NCBI RefSeq assembly: GCF_012927645.1
Contig: NZ_JABBMT010000001.1
Span: 124,001 to 188,000 of the forward strand
Source of the DNA: Pseudoalteromonas arctica
GTDB lineage: Bacteria; Pseudomonadota; Gammaproteobacteria; Enterobacterales; Alteromonadaceae
Reading direction: 5' to 3'
DNA length: 64,000 nucleotides
A program made the position numbers and the translations under genes. Of this stretch, positions 1 through 8,499 are shown in pieces. Below the pieces are notes generated by a model, which was given only the letters and a program-made list of their open reading frames with translations, was not told the DNA's origin and did not search any database. Within the stretch, counting starts at the first letter, position 1, and the number at the start of each line of letters is the position of its first letter.

Positions 1-761
1 ACGATCATATAAATATCTAAATCATACTCAAGATTAAAACGCTGCTCATCCCACTGCATTGATTTTTTAAGTGATGCCATAGCGTGAGGGGTTTTCGGCA
101 AATTCCCTTTATCAACAAACAAGGCTAAATCAATTGTACGACCACTTTGCGTAATAAAGGTATCTTCAAGTACATCAAAGTCCCCTGCTACAAGTGCGAA
201 CAAGTAACTTGGCTTTTTGAATGGGTCTTGCCATTTTGCAAAGTGACGGCCATTGTCTAATTTGCCTTCCACTAATTTATTACCATTTGATAATAAATGA
301 GTAAATTGCTCATCAGCAATAATCGTTACGTCAAAGCTTGCTAGTACGTCTGGGCGGTCAAGGTAATAGGTTATTTTTCTAAAACCTTGCGCTTCACATT
401 GTGTACAATACGCACCGCCAGATAGATATAAACCCTCTAAAGATGTATTAGTTTTTGGCGCTATTTCATTAACGATTGTAAGCTGACATTGCTCGGGTAA
501 ATTATGGATCACAAGCTGCTCATCACGTTGGTCATAATCTGTATAGGCGTTGTTATCTACCGTAATTGAGATCAGCGTCAAGTCTATGCCATCAAGTACT
601 AAATCTGCCACACCAGCTATTTTTTTCGTGATCGTCATTACACTCGTAACACGGGTATTTAACGGCAATAAATCGAAGGTCAAATCAATGTGATCAATTA
701 AAAATGGTGGAGCTTGGTAATCTTTAAGATACTGTGCTTGAGGTTTTTTTAATGCAGTCAT
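1..761 (-). CDS. pepN: Aminopeptidase N, N-terminal part (cut by window edge)
   Basis: Translated from the ATG at 761, this frame stays open to the window edge (253 codons). It matches the N-terminal beta-saddle region of the M1 zinc aminopeptidase PepN, a cytosolic enzyme that removes N-terminal residues from peptides. Visible PepN hallmarks are DIDLTFDL-like residues near the start, EGLYLSGGAYCTQCEAQGF around 120, and the segment ending YDLDIYMIV. In the family the GAMEN and HEXXH zinc motifs follow and are outside this window. A Shine-Dalgarno GGAG lies just before the ATG. The gene follows nhaC on the same strand, with only 49 bases and a hairpin between them. Identity is near certain from the sequence pattern; completeness cannot be judged. 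Confidence 0.95.
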   Translation of the reverse strand, partial: MTALKKPQAQYLKDYQAPPFLIDHIDLTFDLLPLNTRVTSVMTITKKIAGVADLVLDGIDLTLISITVDNNAYTDYDQRDEQLVIHNLPEQCQLTIVNEIAPKTNTSLEGLYLSGGAYCTQCEAQGFRKITYYLDRPDVLASFDVTIIADEQFTHLLSNGNKLVEGKLDNGRHFAKWQDPFKKPSYLFALVAGDFDVLEDTFITQSGRTIDLALFVDKGNLPKTPHAMASLKKSMQWDEQRFNLEYDLDIYMI

Positions 762-777
762 GTGAAACTCCAAAGTG

Positions 778-797
778 GCTCCTCTTGACAGAGGAGC
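778..797 (-). other. Hairpin between nhaC and pepN
   Basis: Eight-base perfect inverted repeat (GCTCCTCT, 4-base loop, AGAGGAGC) directly after the nhaC stop and just upstream of the pepN ribosome binding site. No T-run follows it in the direction of transcription, so it does not look like an intrinsic terminator. It could stabilise the 3' end of the nhaC message or affect pepN translation. Confidence 0.5.
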
Positions 798-810
798 GTA
801 TAATTTATGG

Positions 811-2268
811 CTATTGTTTTGGCTGAATACGTAAAATCTTAATGCCTAGGTAAGCATAAATAACAGCTAAAAATGGATTAATAAGGTTAAAAAATGCATA
901 CAGCGCATAATCAAAAGGGTTGATCAGCAAGACACTTTGCATGTAAGCACCACAGGTGTTCCATGGGATCAGAGGACTGGTGATCGTCCCGCCATCTTCT
1001 AATGTTCTTGATAAGTTAACTGGTTTTAAACCACGTTTTTCATATTCTTCTTTAAACATCCGACCTGGAACCACAATCGCGATATACTGATCTGCAGCAA
1101 TTACATTGGTACCAATACAGGTCGCAATGGTAGCAGTAATTAAAGAACCGGTGCTTTTCGCAATTTTAAGAATGCTTTTTACAAAAATATCTAATAAACC
1201 TGTTTTTTCCATAATAGCGCCAAACATCAATGCCGTCATGATCAACCACGTTGTGGTTAACATGCCAGACATCCCGCCACCACTGAGTAATGAATCCATT
1301 TTTTCATCGCCTGTCAGGATACTAAAGCCATCAAAAAATGTACTCCAAACTAATTTAAAATAACCGACAATTTGCCCCTGAGAGCCATCAATTTGCGTTG
1401 CAATTAGGTCTGATTGAAAAATCATTGCCCATATGGCACCAAGTACCGCACCGATTGAAATCGCCGGAAATGCTGGCATTTTTTTAATTGCTAACACCAG
1501 TAAAACAATCAGTGGCACCAGCATCTCTAAACCTATATTAAAGTTTTGCTGTAGAATAGCGGTTATTTCATCAATACGCCCAGCCTCACTTGACGCTGTG
1601 GCATTAAAGCCCATAAAAATAAAGATGATTAATGCAATCACAAAACTTGGTACAGTCGTCCATAGCATATGATGAATATGCTCGAATAAATCAGCTCCCA
1701 CAACCGCAGGAGCTAAATTTGTTGTTTCAGACAATGGACTGAGCTTATCGCCAAAGTAAGCCCCAGATATTACGGCACCGGCCGTCACTGTTTGCTCTAA
1801 TCCAAGGCCAGTAGCAACACCGAGTAGCGCAACACCTATCGTCGCCGCGGTGGTCCAAGAACTGCCAATACTCATTGCTACAATGCCACAAATTAAACAG
1901 CTTGCTGCGTAAAACCAACTTGGATTAATTACCTGTAAACCATAATAAATAAGCGTAGGTACAGTGCCTGACAGCAGCCAAGTGCCGATCAGCGCGCCAA
2001 CCATTAACAAAATTAATATTGCGCCCAAAGATAAAGTGATCCCCTCTATCATCGCTTGTTCAAGTTTTTTCCAAGTATAGCCATTTTTAAGGCCAATAAA
2101 TGCAGCTGTAAATGTAGCAAACAGTAGCGCAATTTGATTCGGTCCTGATGAGGAACTATCGCCAAATAAATAGACCGCCGCACCTAATAAACAGATCAGT
2201 ACAGAAATAGGGATCAGGGCATCGAAAAAACTGGCCTGTTGGATGAATTTTTCTTTTTGTGAATTCAA
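811..2268 (-). CDS. nhaC: Na+/H+ antiporter, NhaC family
   Basis: A 485-residue, highly hydrophobic inner-membrane protein with about eleven or twelve predicted membrane segments. It matches the NhaC antiporter family, whose members exchange sodium for protons; this fits a marine lifestyle. Recognisable family stretches are SIGSSWTTAATIGVALLG (about 135-150), ISGAYFGDKLSPLSETTNLAP (about 167-187), the glycine-rich GGGMSG, and TITSPLIPWNTCGAYM near 430. Length is normal for the family. It precedes pepN on the same strand and is separated from prc upstream by a terminator, so it probably has its own promoter in the 140 bases ahead of it. The substrate is assumed from the family only. Confidence 0.9.
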   Translation of the reverse strand: MNSQKEKFIQQASFFDALIPISVLICLLGAAVYLFGDSSSSGPNQIALLFATFTAAFIGLKNGYTWKKLEQAMIEGITLSLGAILILLMVGALIGTWLLSGTVPTLIYYGLQVINPSWFYAASCLICGIVAMSIGSSWTTAATIGVALLGVATGLGLEQTVTAGAVISGAYFGDKLSPLSETTNLAPAVVGADLFEHIHHMLWTTVPSFVIALIIFIFMGFNATASSEAGRIDEITAILQQNFNIGLEMLVPLIVLLVLAIKKMPAFPAISIGAVLGAIWAMIFQSDLIATQIDGSQGQIVGYFKLVWSTFFDGFSILTGDEKMDSLLSGGGMSGMLTTTWLIMTALMFGAIMEKTGLLDIFVKSILKIAKSTGSLITATIATCIGTNVIAADQYIAIVVPGRMFKEEYEKRGLKPVNLSRTLEDGGTITSPLIPWNTCGAYMQSVLLINPFDYALYAFFNLINPFLAVIYAYLGIKILRIQPKQ

Positions 2269-2407
2269 AATTAAGACTCCTACGCGTATTTATATACACG
2301 TTTAATTATTATTTTTTAGCACAGACGCGGCACTTAGCCTAACTAAGTTACTTACTTTTGTCAGCGTTTAATCAGTAATTATAGCAATATCAAGAGTCTT
2401 AGGCAGC

Positions 2408-2433
2408 AAAAAAGGCGCTAAAGCGCCTTTTTT
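2408..2433. terminator. Intrinsic terminator after prc
   Basis: GGCGCT, a 2-base loop, then AGCGCC, flanked by six A on the left and six T on the right, so it can work in both directions. It lies 20 bases past the prc stop codon and separates prc from nhaC. Confidence 0.85.
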
Positions 2434-2451
2434 ATTAACCGGTAAAACGAG

Positions 2452-4491
2452 TTATTTCTTAGCTACACGACCAAACTTAATATAATCTTGGGTAATTAAC
2501 GCCGCTTCTTCTAAGAATGGATCTAAGTCGTCTAAAACATCAGGCGCATCATCCAAGCTTTCAATCGGGTTTTCACCTAAACGAGCAAGCCTTTCATTCA
2601 TACGAACTAGTGCACGGGCTTCACCATCGTCTTTTTCTTTAATACGCTGCGCTTCTACTAGAGAAATCGTTTTCCGATCTTTCTCTTTTTTATAACGCGT
2701 AATATCTTGAAAAACATAGTTAAACTCTGGTTCTGATTTAATGCGTTCAGCATGCGCTTTACTCAAGTAAGCAATCGCTGGGTGTAAGTCATCAACCGAG
2801 TTATATTTGGCGCGTACGATACTATCCCATGGCAATGCATTATCCTCTTGGCTTTCCCCCCACTCCGCTGGATCAATTGCTGATGGGAATGAAATATCTG
2901 GGATCACACCTTTATGCTGTGTACTACCACCATTGATACGATAAAACTTTGCAATCGTGTACTGCACACTGCCAAGTGGATTATCGTATAAATCGTAAGC
3001 ACGGCCTAAGCCCTTATGCTGCTGCACAGTGCCTTTACCAAACGTTTGCTCACCAATGATCACTGCTCGACCATAGTCTTGCATTGCTGCGGCAAAAATC
3101 TCAGAGGCAGATGCGCTGTAACGATCAACGAGTACTGTAAGTGGGCCATCGTAAAACGTAATACCATCACGGTCTTTCTGCTCTTCAATGCGGTTATTTG
3201 AGGTATGTATTTGTACTACTGGACCTTGGTCAAAAAACAAACCTGATAGTTGTGTTGCTTCATATAATGAACCACCACCATTTTGACGTAGGTCAATTAT
3301 AATACCGTCGACTTTGGCTTCTTTTAATTTCGCCAGTTCAACTTTAACGTCTTTAGACAAGTTGTTGTAGAAACCAGGGATCTCGATAACACCTATTTTG
3401 CTGGTTAAATCAGAATATTTTGCTTTGAATACTTCTGATTTTGCAGCTCTGTCTTCGAGGCGAATTTTATCGCGAATAATTTCAACTACTTTCGGCGCAC
3501 CATGATCATCAGCACCTTTTAAGTATTGTAACCGCACTTTAGTGCCTTTTGGTCCTTTAATTAAATCAACTACGTCATCTAAACGCCAGCCAATTACATC
3601 AACAAACTCTTCTTTGTCTTGAGCGACCCCTATAATACGGTCGTCCGCTTTAATTTGCTGCGATTTATCAGCAGGTCCGCCAGGAACTAAGCTGCGAATA
3701 ACCGTATAGTCTTCGTCATAACTTAATACTGCACCAATACCTTCAAGCTCAAGATCCATGTCCATTTTGAACTGTTCAGCTCTGCGCGGCGATAAATAAG
3801 AGGTATGTGCTTCAATACTTCGCGCAAAAGAGTTCATTACGATCTGAAATACATCTTCACTATTGGTTTGCACTAAACGTTTTTGTGCATTGTGATAACG
3901 CTTAGTTAATAATTCTTTTATGCCAGCCCAATCTTTGCCGGTCATTTTTAATCGTAGTGCATCATATTTTACACGTTCACGCCAAAGTTCATCTAACTCT
4001 GCTTGTGTTTGTGCCCAATCAGCATCTTCACGATCAAAATAATACTCATCAGCCTTATCAAAGGTCATTGGTGTTTCAAGTAACTTTAAAGAATACTCAT
4101 AACGCTCAAAACGACGTTGTATGCTTAGGTTGAAAATATCAAAGGTAAAATCAAGTTTACCGGTCGTCAATGCATTATCAAATTGGTTGCGGTATTGCTC
4201 AAATGAGGCAATATCCGCAGCCAAAAAGACGCTTTTATTAAAATCAAGGGATTCGATATAACGGTCAAACACTTTACTTGAAAGTGCGTTATCAAAACGA
4301 ATTGGTTTGTAATGTGCACGAGTAAATAAGTTTGTCACCCGTTTGCTAGCCGTACTATGCTGACTCTCTTGCGTAAGTACTGGCAAGTCTTTTGCTGTAA
4401 CTACATCTGTAATATCAGCAATCTCTGATGCAAATAATAACCCCGAATACAGGGCCGCAACTAACGGAATGAGCGTAAACTTCTGACTCAT
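2452..4491 (-). CDS. prc: Tail-specific protease Prc (Tsp), periplasmic
   Basis: S41-family C-terminal processing protease that degrades SsrA-tagged and misfolded periplasmic proteins and, in E. coli, cleaves PBP3 and the hydrolase MepS. The protein has 679 residues, close to the E. coli length. An N-terminal signal peptide (LIPLVAALYSGLLFASE) is followed by a helical domain, a PDZ domain (about 240-330) and the peptidase domain. The Ser-Lys dyad is Ser461 in SASASEIFAAA and Lys486 in GEQTFGKGTVQQ, with the 25-residue spacing of E. coli. The ATG at 4491 is preferred over an upstream TTG because AAGGAG lies six bases before it. It follows proQ with a 26-base gap, as in enterobacteria, where proQ-prc is an operon. 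Confidence 0.97.
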   Translation of the reverse strand: MSQKFTLIPLVAALYSGLLFASEIADITDVVTAKDLPVLTQESQHSTASKRVTNLFTRAHYKPIRFDNALSSKVFDRYIESLDFNKSVFLAADIASFEQYRNQFDNALTTGKLDFTFDIFNLSIQRRFERYEYSLKLLETPMTFDKADEYYFDREDADWAQTQAELDELWRERVKYDALRLKMTGKDWAGIKELLTKRYHNAQKRLVQTNSEDVFQIVMNSFARSIEAHTSYLSPRRAEQFKMDMDLELEGIGAVLSYDEDYTVIRSLVPGGPADKSQQIKADDRIIGVAQDKEEFVDVIGWRLDDVVDLIKGPKGTKVRLQYLKGADDHGAPKVVEIIRDKIRLEDRAAKSEVFKAKYSDLTSKIGVIEIPGFYNNLSKDVKVELAKLKEAKVDGIIIDLRQNGGGSLYEATQLSGLFFDQGPVVQIHTSNNRIEEQKDRDGITFYDGPLTVLVDRYSASASEIFAAAMQDYGRAVIIGEQTFGKGTVQQHKGLGRAYDLYDNPLGSVQYTIAKFYRINGGSTQHKGVIPDISFPSAIDPAEWGESQEDNALPWDSIVRAKYNSVDDLHPAIAYLSKAHAERIKSEPEFNYVFQDITRYKKEKDRKTISLVEAQRIKEKDDGEARALVRMNERLARLGENPIESLDDAPDVLDDLDPFLEEAALITQDYIKFGRVAKK

Positions 4492-4517
4492 ACACAACTC
4501 CTTAATTTATATACAGC

Positions 4518-5168
4518 TTAGATAATGTACAGGCTGTCTGCTTTAGTTTTAACTTGCATACCAGTTACCAATTCTACATGAACGTCTTCTTTGTTCACTT
4601 CAGTGATTACTGCATTCACAAGGGCTTGGCCAAGTTTAACTTTAACTTTGTTATTAACCTTGACCTCACTTGCTGGTAAAGGTTCAATTTTACCTGAACG
4701 TTTAACGGGTGCAGCTTTTGCTGGTGCGTCATTAGCTTTAGCGTTTTTATCACCTGGTTTAACGAATTGGCCTGGTTTCTTTTTATAAGATTTTGTGTCT
4801 GAGTCATTACGTGGACGCTGAGATTTTTTACGTTTAGCCATTTTCGCACGACTTTCTTCAAGTGCTTTTTGAGCATGATCAATGTGCTCTTGTTCCACTT
4901 TTGCATCTTGATTGCCATCAAGATCAATACGAAATTCAGACTTAGTCACCGCTTCTAAATAACGCCAATTTGACGTATATTTTCTAAGCGCTTGACGTAC
5001 TTGCGTCTTACTTACTTTTTCAGAACCTTCAATTCGCTCAGAGATATCTTTAAAGATACCTACTTTCAGCGGCTTGATGCCGTCTTTTTGTTTAAAACAT
5101 TGCGGAAATTCTTGATATAAAAATTCCAATACTTCATTAATATCTTTTAGCTTGTTTGTGGTTTCCAT
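4518..5168 (-). CDS. proQ: RNA chaperone ProQ
   Basis: A 216-residue FinO/ProQ-type RNA-binding protein; ProQ binds structured small RNAs and mRNA 3' ends and influences stability and osmotic response. Residues 1-120 form the FinO-like domain (LYQEFPQCF, KPLKVGIFKDI, LRKYTSNWRYL motifs). Then comes a long Lys/Pro-rich basic linker (about 112-165), followed by a C-terminal Tudor-like domain (KVNNKVKVKLGQALV to the end). Length and domain order match E. coli ProQ. It sits directly upstream of prc, the conserved arrangement, and 15 bases after a small acidic gene not found in that place in enterobacteria. Confidence 0.96.
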   Translation of the reverse strand: METTNKLKDINEVLEFLYQEFPQCFKQKDGIKPLKVGIFKDISERIEGSEKVSKTQVRQALRKYTSNWRYLEAVTKSEFRIDLDGNQDAKVEQEHIDHAQKALEESRAKMAKRKKSQRPRNDSDTKSYKKKPGQFVKPGDKNAKANDAPAKAAPVKRSGKIEPLPASEVKVNNKVKVKLGQALVNAVITEVNKEDVHVELVTGMQVKTKADSLYII

Positions 5169-5183
5169 TTTAGAACCTATTTT

Positions 5184-5462
5184 TCACATCTTTTCATCAA
5201 GGGACGAATCGACGTAGTGTGTTACCCAGTCGACCAGCTCTTCAAAGTCGGCTTCAATTACAGCCATATCACCTCGAAGGTGTTCCCAAATACCATTTAT
5301 AATTTCATCAATTAATTCACATTCAGTGTCATCAGGAAGACGCTCCCATGCAATGTGGATTAAATCATTGAGCGTTTCCGCTACATGCTCTTCATCCCCT
5401 TCCCAATCACCTACATCAGTGATGGCAAACAGATAATCCTGTACATTTACTAAGTCTTTCAT
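5184..5462 (-). CDS. Small acidic protein of unknown function between msrC and proQ
   Basis: A 92-residue, strongly acidic protein rich in Asp, Glu and Trp, with no signal peptide or membrane segment and predicted to be mostly helical. I do not recognise a family. Its ATG overlaps the msrC stop by four bases (ATGA type) and proQ begins 15 bases further on, so the reading frame is held inside an operon and is very likely real. The acidity and the position next to the very basic ProQ make a partner role conceivable, but nothing in the sequence proves it. Confidence 0.75.
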   Translation of the reverse strand: MKDLVNVQDYLFAITDVGDWEGDEEHVAETLNDLIHIAWERLPDDTECELIDEIINGIWEHLRGDMAVIEADFEELVDWVTHYVDSSLDEKM

Positions 5463-5920
5463 GCAATAGTTGCCTCAAAGCACGCGATGAGTGCTTCTAA
5501 ACCTTGCTTATCATCAGCATCAAACCGGGCAATACTTGGGCTGTCGATATCTAATACAGCAAATACCTCACCATTTCTGTGGATAGGTATTACTATTTCA
5601 GAATTAGACGCTGCATCACAGGCAATGTGGCCTGCAAATGCATGTACATCTTCAACAAGTTGAGTTTGTGCAGTTGCAGCGGCAGTTCCACAAACGCCTT
5701 TCCCGACAGGAATTCGGATACATGCAGGGTTACCTTGAAACGGGCCAAGCACTAATTCAGTTGCTGAATCCAGCAAATAAAAACCAGCCCAATTTACATC
5801 ATCGAGTGACGTAAATAACAGCGCGCTAATATTCGCCATATTGGCAATAATGTTAGGTTCACCAGTAACTAGCGATTCAGCTTGTTTAACTAATGACTGG
5901 TAAAATTCTTGCTTTTGCAT
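5459..5920 (-). CDS. msrC: Free methionine-(R)-sulfoxide reductase, GAF domain
   Basis: A 153-residue single GAF-domain protein of the YebR/fRMsr family, which reduces free methionine-R-sulfoxide with thioredoxin. The three conserved cysteines are visible in PACIRIP, GKGVCGTAA and GHIACDAASNSEIVIP, and the C-terminal DIDSP motif is intact. It is first in the run msrC, small acidic gene, proQ, prc; E. coli also has yebR immediately before proQ. It is expected to act in the cytosol in oxidative-damage repair. Confidence 0.93.
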   Translation of the reverse strand: MQKQEFYQSLVKQAESLVTGEPNIIANMANISALLFTSLDDVNWAGFYLLDSATELVLGPFQGNPACIRIPVGKGVCGTAAATAQTQLVEDVHAFAGHIACDAASNSEIVIPIHRNGEVFAVLDIDSPSIARFDADDKQGLEALIACFEATIA

Positions 5921-6057
5921 ACCAAACTACTTCTTATCAAACATACAGTAGCTAAAGGTACTCTTTGTCGCCAATAATTGAAACCTTTTCAGGGCAAAAA
6001 AAAACAATTTGCCCTAACTTTCAGCAAGCTTGGTTAATAAATCTGCTATTAAGGAGA

Positions 6058-6441
6058 TTATTGTTTTACCGCGCCTAGCCTTAACCCATATAAAAACAGT
6101 CCCGCCGCTAAAGCTGACATCGCAGTATTAATTAAAAAGACCATACCACCTGTTGCACTGAGTAAATAACTAAAAATAGCACCACCGAGTAAACCTAATG
6201 TCAGTACCCCCGAATAATTAACTTTCGCGTACTTGTACATTAACAAATACCCAGGTACTACAAACGCTGCCATGGTTAAACCAACAATATGCGCGTTAGC
6301 TATCGCACTCATAAGTAACTGTAAAAAAGTAGTCAACGGATCGGTATTGAGCGTTAATGCATAATAAACACCTACCACACTACCAATGATCACAGGTGAA
6401 AGTAATGATAACCCTACACTTTTTGCAAGCCGATGTTTCAT
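6058..6441 (-). CDS. Small four-helix membrane protein, unknown
   Basis: A 127-residue hydrophobic protein with about four membrane segments (around 10-30, 50-68, 78-98 and 103-120) separated by short loops. I do not recognise a family. It stands alone on the minus strand between msrC and the tRNA genes. The segment lengths and a start codon preceded by AAGGACGC suggest a real gene. No function is inferred. Confidence 0.65.
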   Translation of the reverse strand: MKHRLAKSVGLSLLSPVIIGSVVGVYYALTLNTDPLTTFLQLLMSAIANAHIVGLTMAAFVVPGYLLMYKYAKVNYSGVLTLGLLGGAIFSYLLSATGGMVFLINTAMSALAAGLFLYGLRLGAVKQ

Positions 6442-6551
6442 AATGCGTCCTTAAAAATCATACCGGAATAAATACTAAGGATGCATGATGTTGTACCACT
6501 TCGAAATAGAGACTATGGTCGTACTTAGCCAACTATATAAATTTTAGACAC

Positions 6552-6577
6552 AAAAAAGCCCGCTAATTTAGCAGGCT
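6552..6577 (-). terminator. Terminator of the tRNA-Ser pair
   Basis: On the minus strand a ten-pair stem (AGCCTGCTAA / TTAGCGGGCT, one G-T pair) with a one-base loop is followed by a run of T. It lies nine bases past the CCA end of the downstream tRNA gene. Confidence 0.85.
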
Positions 6578-6585
6578 ATTTTATA

Positions 6586-6676
6586 TGGTGGAGAGATAGG
6601 GATTTGAACCCTAGAGGGGCTATAAACCCCTGCCGGTTTTCAAGACCGGTGCATTCGGCCACTCTGCCATCTCTCC
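6586..6676 (-). tRNA. tRNA-Ser(UGA), second copy in transcript order
   Basis: A 91-base gene with an encoded CCA end. The acceptor stem GGAGAGA pairs with TCTCTCC, the anticodon stem-loop is CCGGTCTTGAAAACCGG with anticodon TGA, a long variable arm (GCAGGGGTTTATAGCCCCT) marks it as tRNA-Ser, and the T arm carries GGTTCAAATCC. It differs from the neighbouring copy only at one D-loop base (offset 18 from the 5' end, C here and T there). A tRNA-Ser(UGA) gene next to yccA is also the arrangement in E. coli (serT). Confidence 0.97.
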
Positions 6677-6728
6677 GAAACTACTTTAAATCATGAGTAA
6701 GAGTGTACTCGCAATTATTTTAATTAGG

Positions 6729-6819
6729 TGGTGGAGAGATAGGGATTTGAACCCTAGAGGGGCTATAAACCCCTGCCGGTTTTCAAGACCGGTGCATTCG
6801 ACCACTCTGCCATCTCTCC
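6729..6819 (-). tRNA. tRNA-Ser(UGA), first copy in transcript order
   Basis: Near-perfect duplicate of the tRNA at 6586-6676, also 91 bases with encoded CCA, anticodon TGA and long variable arm. The two genes are 52 bases apart and should be made as one transcript from the promoter just upstream. The base before CCA is A in both copies, whereas E. coli serine tRNAs have G there. Confidence 0.97.
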
Positions 6820-6830
6820 GCACGGCCTGC

Positions 6831-6859
6831 ATAATAGAGAAGGCCGTGGTCTTTGTGAA
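6831..6859 (-). promoter_or_regulatory. Sigma-70 promoter of the tRNA-Ser pair
   Basis: On the minus strand TTCACA, exactly 17 bases, then TATTAT, placed 11 bases before the 5' end of the first tRNA. A GC-rich stretch (GCAGGCCGTGCGG) follows the -10 box, as expected for a stringently controlled stable-RNA promoter. Confidence 0.7.
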
Positions 6860-7071
6860 GCTTTTTTTTTAAAAAAGTATTTAAGTGCTTAAAAAACCAT
6901 TGATTTGTATATTCTTAACTCAGAACTGAGTAAAAATAACACTAAATTGAACTTTTCTTTTTAATTATCGGTCTATTGAACTACAAAGGTTTGCCCAAAT
7001 ATAGAAGTCTTGGTAATCTAACTTCAGTTTAATTATCACAACTTTTAATAGGTTTCTAAAGGAGCTCTAAA

Positions 7072-7737
7072 ATGGCATTTAATCAATCGTACAATACCGC
7101 TAAACCGGTTATGTCGACCATTGAAACAAACAAGGTACTTAAAAACACCTATTTCTTATTGGCCATGACATTAGCATTTAGTGCTGTGACGGCTGGTATC
7201 TCAATGGCATTACAACTACCTTATTTTATGGGGTTAGTTTTTACTCTTATTTCATTTGGCCTTTTATTTGTTGTAAATAAAAAAGCCGAAAGCGCGTCAG
7301 GCGTTGCATGGGTATTCGCTTTTACGGGTTTAATGGGCGCAGGCCTTGGTCCGTTACTTAACCATTATGCAGCGATGCCAAATGGGCCAATGCTTATTAT
7401 GCAAGCGTTAGGCTCAACTGCGCTGATTTTCTTAGGTTTGTCTGCGTATGCACTAAACACTAAAAAAGACTTCTCTTTTATGGGTGGTTTTTTAACAGTA
7501 GGCCTTATTGTTGTGATTGTGGCCAGCATTGTTAATATATTCATCGGCAGCTCGCTAATGTTTATGGTCTTAAATGCAGCGGTTGTGTTGATCATGTCTG
7601 GCTTAATCTTGTTTGATACCAGCCGCATCATCAACGGTGGCGAAACAAACTATATTCGCGCTACAGTCTCTTTATATTTAAGTGTATATAACTTATTTAC
7701 TTCGTTACTTGCACTACTTGGCGCAAATAATGACTAA
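7072..7737 (+). CDS. yccA: Bax inhibitor-1-like membrane protein YccA
   Basis: A 221-residue inner-membrane protein with seven hydrophobic segments, belonging to the Bax-inhibitor-1 family. E. coli YccA is a substrate and modulator of the FtsH protease. Family features visible here are the N-terminal NKVLKNTYFLLAMTLAFSA stretch and the C-terminal LFDTSRIINGG motif followed by AT(V)SLYLSVYNLFTSLL. A strong ribosome site AAGGAG lies before the ATG, and an intrinsic terminator follows the stop. Its position between tRNA-Ser and the tus genes mirrors enterobacterial serT-yccA-tusE. Confidence 0.94.
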   Translation: MAFNQSYNTAKPVMSTIETNKVLKNTYFLLAMTLAFSAVTAGISMALQLPYFMGLVFTLISFGLLFVVNKKAESASGVAWVFAFTGLMGAGLGPLLNHYAAMPNGPMLIMQALGSTALIFLGLSAYALNTKKDFSFMGGFLTVGLIVVIVASIVNIFIGSSLMFMVLNAAVVLIMSGLILFDTSRIINGGETNYIRATVSLYLSVYNLFTSLLALLGANND

Positions 7738-7757
7738 TTAAATAGTTCTGTTAAAAT

Positions 7758-7781
7758 AGCCCCTCTTTAGGGGCTTTTTTA
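7758..7781 (+). terminator. Terminator after yccA
   Basis: AGCCCCT, short loop, AGGGGCT, then six T. It lies 20 bases past the yccA stop and just before tusD, so some readthrough or a promoter inside this short gap must supply the tus genes. Confidence 0.85.
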
Positions 7782-7792
7782 TTGGAATAATT

Positions 7793-8146
7793 TTGGCACG
7801 ATTTGTACTTTCTCTGCACAGCGCACCATCGGATCATGATACCACGCAACGTTTGGTTAAATTTGCTCAAGCATGTTTAACACAAGGGCATAATATCGAT
7901 GCCATTTTTTTATATCAAAACGGCGTTTATCATGCCAGCGAGCAACTAGGTTTAGCCGCTGATGAATTACCGATTAACACTCTATGGCAACAATTACATG
8001 AGCAAGGGATTCAGCTAATATTATGCGTTACTGCTGCTGAAAAGCGTGGCCTTGATATAAATAATACCGGTGTTTTTGCAGTCGCAGGGCTAGCTGAGTT
8101 TGCAATGCTTGCCAGTGATGCGGATAAATGGGTGCAATTTAAATGA
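7793..8146 (+). CDS. tusD: Sulfurtransferase subunit TusD
   Basis: A 117-residue DsrE-fold protein, part of the TusBCD complex that takes persulfide sulfur from TusA and passes it to TusE for 2-thiouridine synthesis at the tRNA wobble base. The catalytic cysteine is in QLILCVTAAEKRG (about position 78), equivalent to Cys78 of E. coli TusD. The start is a TTG with GGAATAA upstream; no in-frame ATG is available near the N-terminus. It overlaps tusC by four bases. Confidence 0.94.
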   Translation: MARFVLSLHSAPSDHDTTQRLVKFAQACLTQGHNIDAIFLYQNGVYHASEQLGLAADELPINTLWQQLHEQGIQLILCVTAAEKRGLDINNTGVFAVAGLAEFAMLASDADKWVQFK

Positions 8147-8499
8147 TAAATGTACTTGTATTAAGCCACCACAGCCCTTTTGATGATCTGCATATTCGCG
8201 ATGCGCTAGATATGACGCTTATATTTGCCGCGGTTGAGCAAAATATTAGTTGGTTATTTAGCGGCTCTGCGGTACTTGCTTTAAAAAAACATCAATACCC
8301 TGAGCATATAGGTTTAAAGAACTACTTTAAGGCCATCAGAACGTTAGAAATTTACGATGTTGAAAACATTTACGTGTGCGAAAAGTCTCTGCTCGAGTAT
8401 GGCCTTGATAAAAACAACCTATTAATTGCAGTAAAAGCGCTTAATTATCAGCAGCAAACTCAACTTATTACCCAACAACGACACATAGTGAACTTATGA
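8143..8499 (+). CDS. tusC: Sulfurtransferase subunit TusC
   Basis: A 118-residue DsrF-like subunit of the TusBCD heterohexamer. It carries the family LSHHSPFDDLHIRDALDMTL opening and a C-terminal LITQQRHIVNL. TusC has no catalytic role of its own in E. coli; it scaffolds the complex. ATGA-type overlaps with tusD before it and tusB after it indicate translational coupling. Confidence 0.93.
   Translation: MINVLVLSHHSPFDDLHIRDALDMTLIFAAVEQNISWLFSGSAVLALKKHQYPEHIGLKNYFKAIRTLEIYDVENIYVCEKSLLEYGLDKNNLLIAVKALNYQQQTQLITQQRHIVNL

Noticed and set aside
5991..6015. Inverted repeat AGGGCAAA / TTTGCCCT upstream of msrC as a terminator
   Set aside because: The T-run is inside the loop rather than after the stem, so it does not have terminator form.
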